This document shows positions 17,952 through 25,941 of a stretch of DNA of 64,000 nt, one piece after another. Source of the stretch: Pararhizobium capsulatum DSM 1112 (GTDB lineage Bacteria > Pseudomonadota > Alphaproteobacteria > Rhizobiales > Rhizobiaceae); the NCBI RefSeq assembly GCF_030814475.1, contig NZ_JAUSVF010000001.1, forward strand, positions 3,354,001 through 3,418,000, in the 5' to 3' direction. The translations under genes were made by a program, and so were the position numbers. Each line of letters opens with the position of its first letter. Position 1 is the first letter of the stretch. A model generated the notes under the pieces. The model had not been told where the DNA came from, made no database searches, and worked only from the letters and a program-made list of their open reading frames with translations.

Positions 17952-18565
17952 AGATAGTCTCTAGGGCGCTCCAGCAGTTTTCGACAAGGCGGTATCCAGG
18001 CAAGCCGAGGACCAGTCCGGTCTTCGGCTTTGCTCCAGACGAACCATGCGTATCCGGTTGCAGTGGAAGCTTTTTGATCTACGCGGCCCTTTACCATTGG
18101 AACGCGCTCCGAAAATTGGGCGAAAACAGATGGCGGCTTATGCCGAAAGATCGTTTCATATCTCCCAATACTTTCGAGAAAGACCGTCCTTGCTAGAATC
18201 GCTACTCCGACCCTCGCTACATCCAATGCCTGGTGAACGAATTCCTCTGCCAAACGAAACGGCGGGTTTGTGATGACCCAGTCATAGCTACTGCGCCGAC
18301 AGGGCGAGGTCAAAAAGTCTCGGATCGGGCCGAAGCCATAATGGTACGCGTCGGCAGAATCCACCGATGAAAAATACTCTGCCAACGGACGGCTCATGTA
18401 ACCCCTGCCACATGCCGGTTCCAAACAGGACATGGCTTTGACACCCTCAACGCCGACAACGTGCTCAATGAGCGCCCTGGTGGCCCATGGAGGGGTTGGA
18501 AAGTCGTCTGGACTGTCAGCGGCTTCATACCGTTGTGCCATCACAGCGTGGGATGTGTTTTGCAT
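17948..18565 (-). CDS. N6-adenine-type DNA methyltransferase-like protein
   Basis: The 205-aa protein has motif I LEPACGRGYM (48-57) and catalytic motif IV NPPF (100-103), preceded by DDFPTPPWATRALIEH, an opening I associate with phage and plasmid methyltransferases of rhizobia. There is no cognate restriction gene beside it. ATG 18565 follows ACAGGAATCAGTA and is preferred to 18637. A role in protecting the mobile element from restriction is plausible but unproven. Confidence 0.75.
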   Translation of the reverse strand: MQNTSHAVMAQRYEAADSPDDFPTPPWATRALIEHVVGVEGVKAMSCLEPACGRGYMSRPLAEYFSSVDSADAYHYGFGPIRDFLTSPCRRSSYDWVITNPPFRLAEEFVHQALDVARVGVAILARTVFLESIGRYETIFRHKPPSVFAQFSERVPMVKGRVDQKASTATGYAWFVWSKAEDRTGPRLAWIPPCRKLLERPRDYL

Positions 18566-18740
18566 TACTGATTCCTGTGAGACTTGACCACCGGCAGCGG
18601 TGGCATGCCCATACCCGCCTTTCGTACAAATTAACATCGCTACTTTGTTTGAAGCTGATCACGTCGGCTATTGTAGCCGATGAATTTCCGGACAATCCTT
18701 GGTGTAGGCACAAACTTACCAGGGGCCTGCGGCTGCCAGC

Positions 18741-18797
18741 CATGCCTTCGTGAACACGAAGCCAGCAGGCCAGGGGGCGCTGCCCCCGTGGACCCCC
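18741..18797 (+). other. Candidate oriT / mob leader with two perfect hairpins
   Basis: CTTCGTG/CACGAAG (18746-18752 and 18755-18761) and GGGGGC/GCCCCC (18773-18778 and 18782-18787, loop GCT), followed by GTGGACCCCC, lie directly before mobC. The GC-palindrome followed by GGACCCC recurs upstream of mobilization genes in many plasmids. The nic site itself is not identified. Confidence 0.5.
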
Positions 18798-18811
18798 AAA
18801 AGAAGTTAACA

Positions 18812-19099
18812 TTGACCAAGAGCGCAATTGTAAAAATTCGAATTTCAAATGCTGACAAAGTGCGCCTGGAGCGTTTTGCGGATGAAGCCGGGAAATCCGT
18901 CTCCGAGATCGTCCGTTCTGCCATTAACGAAACCACACGAGGACAGGTTGCCGGTCAACAGCGGCGCGAAAATATCGCTAAACTGCGCCGTTCAACGAAC
19001 CTCATGCTTGAAGCCTTCGCTGGGAAGCCCATCGATATCCCGAAGCTCAGGGATATCGCGGCGCAGGTGCGTAAAGATGCCATCAGGGCTCTAGCATGA
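18812..19099 (+). CDS. MobC-like relaxosome accessory protein
   Basis: From a TTG at 18812, with AGAAG upstream, the protein is 95 aa: a ribbon-helix-helix N-terminus (VKIRISNADKVRLERFADEAGKSVSEIVRSAI) and a helical tail ending in the MobC-like AAQVRKDAIRALA. Such proteins bind oriT and help the relaxase open the DNA. An upstream ATG at 18680 would read through the hairpin region and was rejected. The stop overlaps the relaxase start (ATGA). Confidence 0.75.
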   Translation: MTKSAIVKIRISNADKVRLERFADEAGKSVSEIVRSAINETTRGQVAGQQRRENIAKLRRSTNLMLEAFAGKPIDIPKLRDIAAQVRKDAIRALA

Positions 19100-20826
19100 T
19101 TTGCGACATGATAATCAAAGCTCTCCGTTTTCTGACGAAGTCGAACGTGAACAGGCTGATAAGCCACCTCCGGAACGGCAACGACAACGATGCCGTTGAG
19201 TTCGTCAGCGGGACGCCAGCGGATATCACCGACATGCGTATTGACGCGTTGGCGAAGCGCTCAACATATTCGATCCGGCACTGGGTCGTGGCCCCGCACG
19301 AAGCCACAACAAGGGCGCAGATGCGGGAGGTCGTTTCCATGATTGCCGGAGAATTCGACTTCGACCCAGGGCGAGCGGTGATCATCGAGCACAGGAAGTC
19401 GCGTGTGACCTCAGACGCACATTCCACCCATTGGCATGTACTGGTCGGTGAAATTGATCCTGCTTCAGGTAAGGTGCTTAGATGCTCTTTTGATCGCGTT
19501 ATTCACGAACTGGTCGCTCGGTGGTCCGAATACAAATTTGGGCACAAGTTTGTGCAGGGAAATCATACAAAATCGGTGATCGGTGGACTGCGAAAACGCG
19601 GTGCTGTCGATGCCGCGTCAAGCGTCGAGGCTCAACTTGGCGGAGCGTTGCCTCCATCGGGAGAAGCTTTTACGCATGCCGAGCATCAGGCAAGGAAAAG
19701 AGCCGGAACCGATCTCCCCGTTGTCAGGCAGGCGGTGAAGCACGCTATGTCGATAGCGACCACAAGAGCTGAACTGGAATCTATTCTGTCCAGTTCATCT
19801 TTGCTCGTCATGCCTGGCGACAAACCAGACACATGGATCGTAACCGACGGAGGCGGCGAGTTCATCGGCTCTCTTGCGCGCCTAGCCGGAAGCAGAAAAT
19901 CAGAAATCACAAAAGTCATGGGAGCAGCCGGTGATGAGCCAGCCAGTAGAAAGACAGACAATCCAACAAGCAATTTTGACCGAAGCGCGAGTCATCCGCA
20001 GCCTGCTGGAGCCACAAAGCGACCAACAAACGCCCGGCCCCCAAGTCCTTATCGAGATACAGTTCAAAATCCTGGAAGCTCTCGAAAAGGTGTCGAGCGA
20101 GATCGAGAGCATCAATCAGAAACTGGATTACCCCAAAAAGGCAACCGGGACGCCTTAAGTTGGTTAGCAAAACTTGATGGATACAGTGATCAGCTCTCTT
20201 TGCTTCTCGGCAAGGCGAACATGCTCTCTATGCCCCAGGAAGAACGTATTATTGCGTCTCTCTGGGAGATTGAGGAGCAAGCGCGTGCCGATCTCAGTAG
20301 GCATATTCCTGTCCTTGATTATTCTGAAAAGACCCAGCGCCTGCGGGTCGAAGCCGCAGACCTGGAAGAAAGCTCAGCCAAGAAATGGGATCAACTCTTC
20401 TGTGCCGAGGAGCGACTCCGCAAGGCCAAACGGCCGAGATGGTGGCATTACCTATTAGGAATTGCTTTTGTTTTCGAGCGTCAGCATCGGCACCTGGCGT
20501 TAGTGACTCAGCAAGCCTCTGACGAACTGGAGGCTTGCAAGCACTGCCTGGAGGCAGTGAAATCGAAGCTGCTTCAGCAAGAAGTTCACGACAAACAGCG
20601 GCATGCCGATCTTGTTCGATACATAGCTCAGCGAAAGAAGGCTGCTGGCCCAACTCTTGCGCAGGTTGATGCTGCGAATGAAATCATTCGCCTTCATCCA
20701 GCACTCGCATTCTGTGGTCTCAATTTCGTTCTCGCCCGGGCGACCGCCCAGGTCGATGAAGAAAAGCGAACCGAGGCGAAAGTGGCCAGAAACCTCGATG
20801 ATGATGGGTTCGGCTATAAGCGGTGA
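19096..20826 (+). CDS. Relaxase (MOBP/VirD2-like)
   Basis: The 576-aa protein has an N-terminal relaxase domain with RHWVVAPHEA (61-70), IEHRKSRV (97-104) and the histidine motif STHWHVLVGEID (H112, H114), followed by a positively charged linker and a long helical C-terminal region with a hydrophobic RPRWWHYLLGIAFVF segment near residue 450. It would cleave oriT and pilot the strand into a recipient through a helper type IV system. Translation is coupled to mobC. Confidence 0.8.
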   Translation: MICDMIIKALRFLTKSNVNRLISHLRNGNDNDAVEFVSGTPADITDMRIDALAKRSTYSIRHWVVAPHEATTRAQMREVVSMIAGEFDFDPGRAVIIEHRKSRVTSDAHSTHWHVLVGEIDPASGKVLRCSFDRVIHELVARWSEYKFGHKFVQGNHTKSVIGGLRKRGAVDAASSVEAQLGGALPPSGEAFTHAEHQARKRAGTDLPVVRQAVKHAMSIATTRAELESILSSSSLLVMPGDKPDTWIVTDGGGEFIGSLARLAGSRKSEITKVMGAAGDEPASRKTDNPTSNFDRSASHPQPAGATKRPTNARPPSPYRDTVQNPGSSRKGVERDREHQSETGLPQKGNRDALSWLAKLDGYSDQLSLLLGKANMLSMPQEERIIASLWEIEEQARADLSRHIPVLDYSEKTQRLRVEAADLEESSAKKWDQLFCAEERLRKAKRPRWWHYLLGIAFVFERQHRHLALVTQQASDELEACKHCLEAVKSKLLQQEVHDKQRHADLVRYIAQRKKAAGPTLAQVDAANEIIRLHPALAFCGLNFVLARATAQVDEEKRTEAKVARNLDDDGFGYKR

Positions 20827-21237
20827 CCACCAAATCGACCTTTGGGGCGGTACGCGAGTAGCCAAATATCCAGCGTCGAGATGCTTTTTCGTCGGGGCTA
20901 TTTGAATGGCGAGGGCCTGGAGACAAAACGCCGGTCTGCATCTACAGCTGTATTCGCTTCTTCATGTCGTGCCGCATCCGAACCTGTCGATCAATGGCGG
21001 CTATCAAGTCCGCGCTGGGCCGAGCCCTGAACCGTGTCGTGATATCCCCTAACTTTCAAACGAAGTCCACTACATCACGTCACTAGGTCTTAGTGAAGTT
21101 CGATAGGAAACTCCGTTTGAAAGTTAGGGGATTGAATCTATTTTCATTTTTCCTTCTTTTTTTGTTGCCACACACAATTTTATGCAGCAGCATTTTGTCA
21201 TCGACAACAGCGCAGCCCAGAAGCGCCCGATCCAAAA
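20827..21237. other. 411 bp with a 19-bp perfect inverted repeat
   Basis: ATCCCCTAACTTTCAAACG at 21044-21062 is repeated inverted at 21114-21132, with 51 bp between, and a smaller CACTA/TAGTG pair lies inside. No gene is supported. A T-rich tract follows the second arm. The structure could be a transcription terminator, a recombination-directionality or Rep binding site, or a single-strand origin for rolling-circle replication. Confidence 0.6.
21044..21132. repeat. 19-bp inverted repeat upstream of the integrase operon
   Basis: Arms at 21044-21062 and 21114-21132 are perfectly complementary; spacer 51 bp. The repeat lies about 105 bp before the small integrase-linked gene. Confidence 0.8.
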
Positions 21238-21417
21238 ATGAAGAACTCAAAGGTGATTACCAAGGCCGAAATCGCTCGTGCCGCAGACGTAGCCAGGACT
21301 GAAAATGTGACAATTGAAATTGAATGCGTTGACCGGATCATTCGTGTAAGCCCAGCGGCTCCGCTTTCATGGACAATGAAGTCGGCTTCCTCCAGTAGTC
21401 GCGGGGTGGTACTCTGA
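21238..21417 (+). CDS. 59-aa integrase-coupled small protein (excisionase-like position)
   Basis: The frame MKNSKVITKAEIARAADVARTENVTIEIECVDRIIRV ends in TGA whose last base is the first base of the integrase ATG, so the genes are translationally coupled. Small proteins of similar size and pattern (ITKAEIARA..., then a beta-like VTIEIE...) often precede rhizobial tyrosine integrases. It could act as a directionality factor, but no such function is shown. No strong Shine-Dalgarno precedes it. Confidence 0.65.
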   Translation: MKNSKVITKAEIARAADVARTENVTIEIECVDRIIRVSPAAPLSWTMKSASSSSRGVVL

Positions 21418-22511
21418 TGCCTCGCACGCTCCCCCTCTATGTCACTAAAGAAAAATCGCGGCACGGCAAAATCGTCTTCTATTTCAGAATTGGAAAAGGA
21501 GAGCGAATCCGTTTGCCTGGTTCTCCGGGTTCGAAAGAGTTCAAGGTAGCTTATCAAGCTGCGTTGACCGGTAAACATCTTGTGCAGCCTCATTACCAGG
21601 AATATGCCCGTTCACTACGCTGGTTGGTCCGCAGATACATGGAAAGCTCCGCCTGGGCTTCCCTTAGCGTTGCCACCCGGAAGCAGCGGGGGAATTTCTA
21701 CAGCCAGGTCATCGAAGCCAGCGGCGACGTCGATTGCCGAATAGTAAGAGACAAAGACATCAGGCAAGCCCTGGAACGGCGGCGAAATACACCGTCATCC
21801 GCAAACAACTTCTTGAAGGCTATGTCGGCGCTGTTCAAATGGGCGCTCATTCAGGACTATGTTGAAACTGACCCTACGGTCGGCGTGAAACGCCTGAAGG
21901 TGAAAGATTCTGACGGCTTTCCAATTTGGACCATCGATGAAGTCCACGCATATATGCGACATTGGCCTGTAGGCACCCGCGAACGATTGGCCTTCGAACT
22001 ACTCATAGCATCGGGCCTGCGCAGATCAGACATGGTTTTGGCAGGGCGTCAGCACCTGAAAGATGACGTCTTCTCAATCAGGACAGCAAAAACGCGAACG
22101 CCGGTCACACTGGAATTCTCCGCGAGAGTTTTGGAAATGATCGAGAAAACAGAAACAGGTGATTTCGCGTTTATTGTCGGTAGAAAAGGTCGACCTTTAA
22201 CGAAGGAATCTTTTGGAAATTGGTTCCGTGAAGCGTGCCGTGCCGCCAATATTCCCAAAAGTGCGCACGGCCTCCGAAAATTTTCTGCAACACTCGCGGC
22301 AGAAGCCGGAGCGACGACTCATCAGCTGATGGCGCAATTTGGCTGGGTGACGGTTCAACAGGCTGAGCTGTACACGAAAAGCGCTGATAGAGCGCGACTG
22401 GGCAAAGACACATCGCGCATTGTGGCAGAACAAATCGAGACTATCCTTGCCCCGCACCTTGAGCAGGGTGCGGGAGAAAATTCAATTAAACAAACGAAAA
22501 CAAAAGGATAG
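21417..22511 (+). CDS. Tyrosine-type site-specific integrase
   Basis: The 364-aa protein has all catalytic residues of the family: R202 (ASGLRRSDM), K226 (RTAKTRTP), H284-x-x-R287 (SAHGLRKFSATLAAEAG), W310 (AQFGW) and nucleophile Y319 (QAELYTKSA). The central SAM-like core-binding domain is at about 60-160. It lies 8 bp from the attachment core in the tRNA gene and would catalyse integration and excision of the element. Confidence 0.92.
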   Translation: MPRTLPLYVTKEKSRHGKIVFYFRIGKGERIRLPGSPGSKEFKVAYQAALTGKHLVQPHYQEYARSLRWLVRRYMESSAWASLSVATRKQRGNFYSQVIEASGDVDCRIVRDKDIRQALERRRNTPSSANNFLKAMSALFKWALIQDYVETDPTVGVKRLKVKDSDGFPIWTIDEVHAYMRHWPVGTRERLAFELLIASGLRRSDMVLAGRQHLKDDVFSIRTAKTRTPVTLEFSARVLEMIEKTETGDFAFIVGRKGRPLTKESFGNWFREACRAANIPKSAHGLRKFSATLAAEAGATTHQLMAQFGWVTVQQAELYTKSADRARLGKDTSRIVAEQIETILAPHLEQGAGENSIKQTKTKG

Positions 22512-22518
22512 AATTTGA

Positions 22519-22534
22519 GTGGTGGGCCCGGAGG
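22519..22534. repeat. attR: 16-bp core in the tRNA-Ile2 3' end
   Basis: Identical to 9897-9912. The tRNA remains complete at this end of the element, so insertion did not destroy it. Confidence 0.85.
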
Positions 22535-22595
22535 GACTCGAACCCCCAACCAAGCGGTTATGAGCCGCCGGCTCTAACCATTGAGCTACAGGCCC
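22520..22595 (-). tRNA. tRNA-Ile2 with CAU anticodon (decodes AUA after lysidine modification)
   Basis: The minus strand folds into a standard cloverleaf: acceptor GGGCCTG/CGGGCCC, D arm GCTC...GAGC, anticodon loop CTCATAA, T loop TTCGAGT, discriminator A and encoded CCA. The sequence around the anticodon (GGCGGCTCATAACCGCTTGG) matches the Ile2 type rather than tRNA-Met. It is the insertion target of the mobile element. Confidence 0.92.
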
Positions 22596-22751
22596 TTTTC
22601 CCGGCAGGCGGGGCAGCCGCGGATCAATGGTATTCAGCGGTGCATTTTGGCTCTAGCTTAGATTCTCTTCTGCCACAAGGCTTTGCCGCAATGCCTACAC
22701 AATCCACCTCCAAGAAGGCCGCAGGGACAGATCAATTGGAGAGAACCATTC

Positions 22752-23495
22752 ATGACGATCAGGAATTTTTCGCGACCGGCTTTCGGCATATTGACGGCTG
22801 CAGCAATCGCTCTTGCCGCAGCGACCGCTGCACGCGCCGATGAAGCCACGCCGCGCGAAGCCGTTATTTCTGTTTCCGGCGAAGGCCGGTCGGCAGCGAC
22901 ACCGGACATGGCCGTTCTGTCCTTCAGCGTCCTCAGCGACGCAAAGACGGCTCGCGAAGCGCTCGACGCCAACAACAAGACCATGGCCGACGTATTGAAC
23001 GCGCTGAAGACGGGCGGCATCGCCGCTCGCGATCTTCAGACGTCCGGTTTTGCCGTCAATCCACAGTACCAGTATCCCGACAACAGCGATGGCGCAAACA
23101 AGCCGCCGGTGCTGATCGGCTATCAGGTGGCCAATTCGCTGACAATCCGGGTGCGCGATCTCGCCAAGCTCGGTGGCATCATTGATCAGGCCGTGACGCT
23201 CGGTGTCAACCAGGGCGGCAGCATTCAGTTTACCAATGACAAGCCGGAAGCCACCATCATCGAGGCCCGCAAGGCAGCCGTTGCCGATGCCGTGGAAAAG
23301 GCGAAGGTGCTTTCAGAAGCCGCCGGCGTCTCGCTCGGCCGGATCGTCGAGATTTCGGAGAACTCGCAGCGTCCTGAGCCGATGCCGATGATGCGCGCCA
23401 TGGCAAAGGAATCGGCAGCAGACGGAGTGCCGCTCGCAACCGGCGAAAACGCCTACAGTGTGAACGTCAACGTCACCTTTGCGATCAAGCAGTAA
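22752..23495 (+). CDS. Periplasmic SIMPL-domain (DUF541) protein
   Basis: The 247-aa protein has a signal peptide (MTIRNFSRPAFGILTAAAIALAAATAARA) and the SIMPL/DUF541 fold with ISVSGEGRSAATPDMAVLSFSV, GYQVANSLTIRVRDL and AVADAVEKAKVLSEAAGVSLGRI. Family members such as E. coli YggE are linked to oxidative stress. ATG 22752 follows GGAGAG and starts the signal peptide exactly, so it is preferred to the upstream ATG. A strong terminator follows. Confidence 0.9.
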   Translation: MTIRNFSRPAFGILTAAAIALAAATAARADEATPREAVISVSGEGRSAATPDMAVLSFSVLSDAKTAREALDANNKTMADVLNALKTGGIAARDLQTSGFAVNPQYQYPDNSDGANKPPVLIGYQVANSLTIRVRDLAKLGGIIDQAVTLGVNQGGSIQFTNDKPEATIIEARKAAVADAVEKAKVLSEAAGVSLGRIVEISENSQRPEPMPMMRAMAKESAADGVPLATGENAYSVNVNVTFAIKQ

Positions 23496-23560
23496 AAAAC
23501 GCCCTGCACCGCTGCCCGGCCGTTCCGGGTGGCGGACGCAGCAGGCTTAAAGGCCTCGAC

Positions 23561-23594
23561 AAAAAGCCTCCCGCAGCACTGCGGGAGGCTTTTT
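23561..23594. terminator. Strong bidirectional terminator
   Basis: A perfect 16-bp stem (AAAAAGCCTCCCGCAG and its complement) with a 2-nt loop, A-run on one side and T-run on the other; it can stop the SIMPL gene and the convergent gene. Confidence 0.9.
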
Positions 23595-23682
23595 GTCCTG
23601 AACCGTCGATCATCGTCAGCCGGGATGGAGACGTTGCGGGTGCGCCTCCTCCTGCGGTCGTCCGTGACTGCGTGTACAATGT

Positions 23683-24060
23683 TTACCGGCCGAGCGTCGG
23701 GCAGCCGCGAACATTGGCGAAGACGATACTACGGTAGTTGCCATGACGATGGCCTTCCACGACGACGCGGCGCGGGCTTACATGCACGACCTGTGCGCGG
23801 CGCAGGCCGTAGGCGCGAGCCTTGTCGGTCGCAAGCCAGGGCTCGCAACGACCGCGACGATCTGGCCCCCAGCCCGGACGACGATCATGGCCCCAGTCGG
23901 GGCGGCGGTCGGGATAACCGCCATACTGGACATCGACGATACCATCAGAGCGAATGCCGAAAGACAGGGTCTCGGCGGAAGCTGCCGTCGCACCAAGCCC
24001 AGTCACAGCGGAAAGACCGATCAGGCCGGCCACCATCAGTTTTGCAAAAAGCTGTTTCAT
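23683..24060 (-). CDS. Small exported protein, function unknown
   Basis: A 125-aa protein with a clear signal peptide (MKQLFAKLMVAGLIGLSAV...ASA), a glycine/aspartate/arginine-rich region with repeated RRP.WG.DRR units, and a C-terminal domain with two cysteines (RCEPWLATDKARAYGLRRAQVV and VRGCPTLGR) that could form a disulphide. Similar secreted proteins are common in rhizobia; no function is known to me. Confidence 0.75.
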   Translation of the reverse strand: MKQLFAKLMVAGLIGLSAVTGLGATAASAETLSFGIRSDGIVDVQYGGYPDRRPDWGHDRRPGWGPDRRGRCEPWLATDKARAYGLRRAQVVHVSPRRVVVEGHRHGNYRSIVFANVRGCPTLGR

Positions 24061-24236
24061 CTTCTTTCTCCCTTGGACTTCGTTTGACCTGCCCTTTGCG
24101 GCTCCGCTGCGCGGAAACCATGTCTTCGGGCTATGAAACGGAGATTAAAGGGGATCACCTGAACGCCGGACGAACCGCCCATTCATGCGCGGTTCAGGCA
24201 TATCGGCAGCCATTTGGCGAAGCAAAAAGCGAGGGA

Positions 24237-24641
24237 TCAGCGCGCCAGAGCCTGTTCGAAAACGCGGATGTTGCGATAATGCGTCAGCCGGATGACGAGC
24301 CCGCCGTCGATCTCGAAGACGAAGACGCTGGGAATGGAATAGGATTGGCCGCTCGCTTCCGGCAGGCCGGGCGCCCGTTCGCGGTAGCGGCCGCGCGCCG
24401 TGGTATCGACGGCGACCCGCTGCCCGAAGGCATCGTGCATCACCACGATATCGCTGAAATTTTCGTCGAAATGGCGGAAATAGCTCATGATCGCCGTGCG
24501 CAGCGGTTCGGCGCCGATTGTCCTTTGCCCAAGCATGGTATCGAGCGCCACATCCTCATCAAGGAAGCTGCCGATAGTCTGGAAATCACGCTCGTTGAGC
24601 GCTTCGATGAAACGGCTGGCGATGGTTTGCGCGTCGGTCAA
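24237..24641 (-). CDS. SnoaL-like / NTF2-fold protein
   Basis: The 134-aa protein reads TIASRFIEALNERDFQTIGSFLDEDVALDTMLGQ, with later SVFVFEIDGGLVIRLTHYRNI, the usual NTF2-fold signature. Members are polyketide cyclases, hydrolases or binding proteins, so substrate is open. TTG 24641 follows AGGAGACAGATCA at ideal distance and is preferred to the ATG at 24674. Confidence 0.75.
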   Translation of the reverse strand: MTDAQTIASRFIEALNERDFQTIGSFLDEDVALDTMLGQRTIGAEPLRTAIMSYFRHFDENFSDIVVMHDAFGQRVAVDTTARGRYRERAPGLPEASGQSYSIPSVFVFEIDGGLVIRLTHYRNIRVFEQALAR

Positions 24642-24814
24642 TGATCTGTCTCCTGAAGCAGCCTGGACTAACACTCCCCCGGAGCGGTCCTGCCGATCTC
24701 AGGGAAACACCAAACCACTGATTTCGTTCCATGAATTATACGAGAATCGACTGCAATGCAGATCCGAGCCTGCTCTTCGGAAAACGCCGTGTCCAGAAAA
24801 AATACTGCCCGCTT

Positions 24815-25237
24815 TCAAGGCCCCAGATGCAGGACGATGTCCCGCCTGTGGGGCCGGCTGCGGTGCTCGAAGAGATAGATGCCCTGCCAGGTACCGAGCA
24901 TCAATCGCCCTGCGAAAACGGGAACGCAAATCGACACCTGCGTCAACGCTGCCTTGATATGGGCCGGCATATCGTCGGGGCCTTCCATCGTATGGTGGAG
25001 CCATCCCATGGAGGGATCATCCGCCGGGGGAACGAGGCGATGGAAGAACAACTGGAGGTCGCGTTGGACGTCCGGATCGGCGTTCTCCTGGATCGTCAGG
25101 GAACAGGATGTGTGGCGCACGAAGAGCGTCAGCAGCCCCTCGCCCCTGCCCGCTTTCTCCACGAAGGCAGCGGCCTCCTCGGTGAACTCGTAAAGCCCGG
25201 CGCCGCGGGTGGAAACGGAAATGATCTGTTGCGGCAT
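24815..25237 (-). CDS. YjbQ family protein (UPF0047)
   Basis: The 140-aa protein has the family's conserved TLFVRHTSCSLTIQENADPDVQRDL, HTMEGPDDMPAHIKAAL and LGTWQGIYLFEHR blocks. YjbQ proteins have weak thiamine-phosphate synthase activity, but their main role is unclear. Full length for the family. Confidence 0.92.
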   Translation of the reverse strand: MPQQIISVSTRGAGLYEFTEEAAAFVEKAGRGEGLLTLFVRHTSCSLTIQENADPDVQRDLQLFFHRLVPPADDPSMGWLHHTMEGPDDMPAHIKAALTQVSICVPVFAGRLMLGTWQGIYLFEHRSRPHRRDIVLHLGP

Positions 25238-25264
25238 GGTGGCCTCGGCAATTGCAGGGAGACC

Positions 25265-25618
25265 TTACAATTCCAGAATGCTCTTGAAACCGCCATAGAT
25301 CATGCGCTTGCCGTCGAAGGGCATGTCCCATTTATCCGGCGCGAGACGTGGATCCGCCATGACCTTGGCGTTGATTGCATCCCGCTGTTCGCGTGAGGGA
25401 TAGGTGATGAAAGAGAAGATCACGACCTCGTCGTCGGTTGCCATCACCGCACGCGGGAAGGACGTCAGTTCGCCATAAGGCACATCGTCGGCCACGCATT
25501 CGACGTAGGAGAGCGCGCCGTACTCCTTCCAGACGCTGCCGGCGACAGTGGCCATCGTCAGATAGGCATCCAGATTGGCCTTCGGCACGGCAAGAATAAA
25601 ACCATCGACATAGGTCAT
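25265..25618 (-). CDS. DUF1428 family protein
   Basis: The 117-aa protein begins MTYVDGFILAVPKANLDAYLTMA and continues SVWKEYGALSYVECVADDVPYG and WDMPFDGKRMIYGGFKSI, the hallmark sequence of DUF1428 (ferredoxin-like fold). ATG 25618 sits behind an AGGAGGAGG tract. Function unknown. Confidence 0.9.
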   Translation of the reverse strand: MTYVDGFILAVPKANLDAYLTMATVAGSVWKEYGALSYVECVADDVPYGELTSFPRAVMATDDEVVIFSFITYPSREQRDAINAKVMADPRLAPDKWDMPFDGKRMIYGGFKSILEL

Positions 25619-25941
25619 GACATCCTCCTCCTCCTGAAAGGCTTCAGAGACGATAGCACGGTTCCGGCGTTGCGGAAAAATCGCCTCGCTTCTCGGTTCG
25701 ATCATTTTAATTGAACAATTTATGAGCAAAATTATGCTCACAAAAAAGGCGATATGCGTTATTTTCTTGCGCGTGCGGTGCGGGAGCCATAGCTAAAAGT
25801 CGCAACGGCGGAGATTTCGGTCATATTCGACAAGCAACCCGCCGCCGCACGACTTAGATCCTGCCTGAACGCGAGCGGCCAACGCCAGCACAGGGGATCG
25901 GGCCGATCGTCGGACTCTTGAAGTCCACCAAGGAGAGAGAC

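Larger units (their letters stand above)
9897..22534. mobile_element. Integrative mobilizable element inserted at tRNA-Ile2(CAU)
   Basis: About 12.6 kb bounded by a 16-bp direct repeat of the tRNA 3' end. The integrase gene lies next to the tRNA, as is usual for tRNA-targeting elements. It encodes a rolling-circle Rep, MobC, a relaxase, an oriT-like region, a small integrase-linked protein and an integrase, but no type IV secretion genes, so it would need a helper conjugation system. Cargo between rep and the mob genes is AT-richer than the host chromosome. Both ends and all core genes look intact, so it may still be mobile. Confidence 0.85.

Noticed and set aside
22520..22595. tRNA-Met reading of the CAU anticodon
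   Set aside because: The overall sequence, especially the anticodon stem and GGCGGCTCATAACCGCTTGG region, fits tRNA-Ile2 rather than initiator or elongator tRNA-Met.
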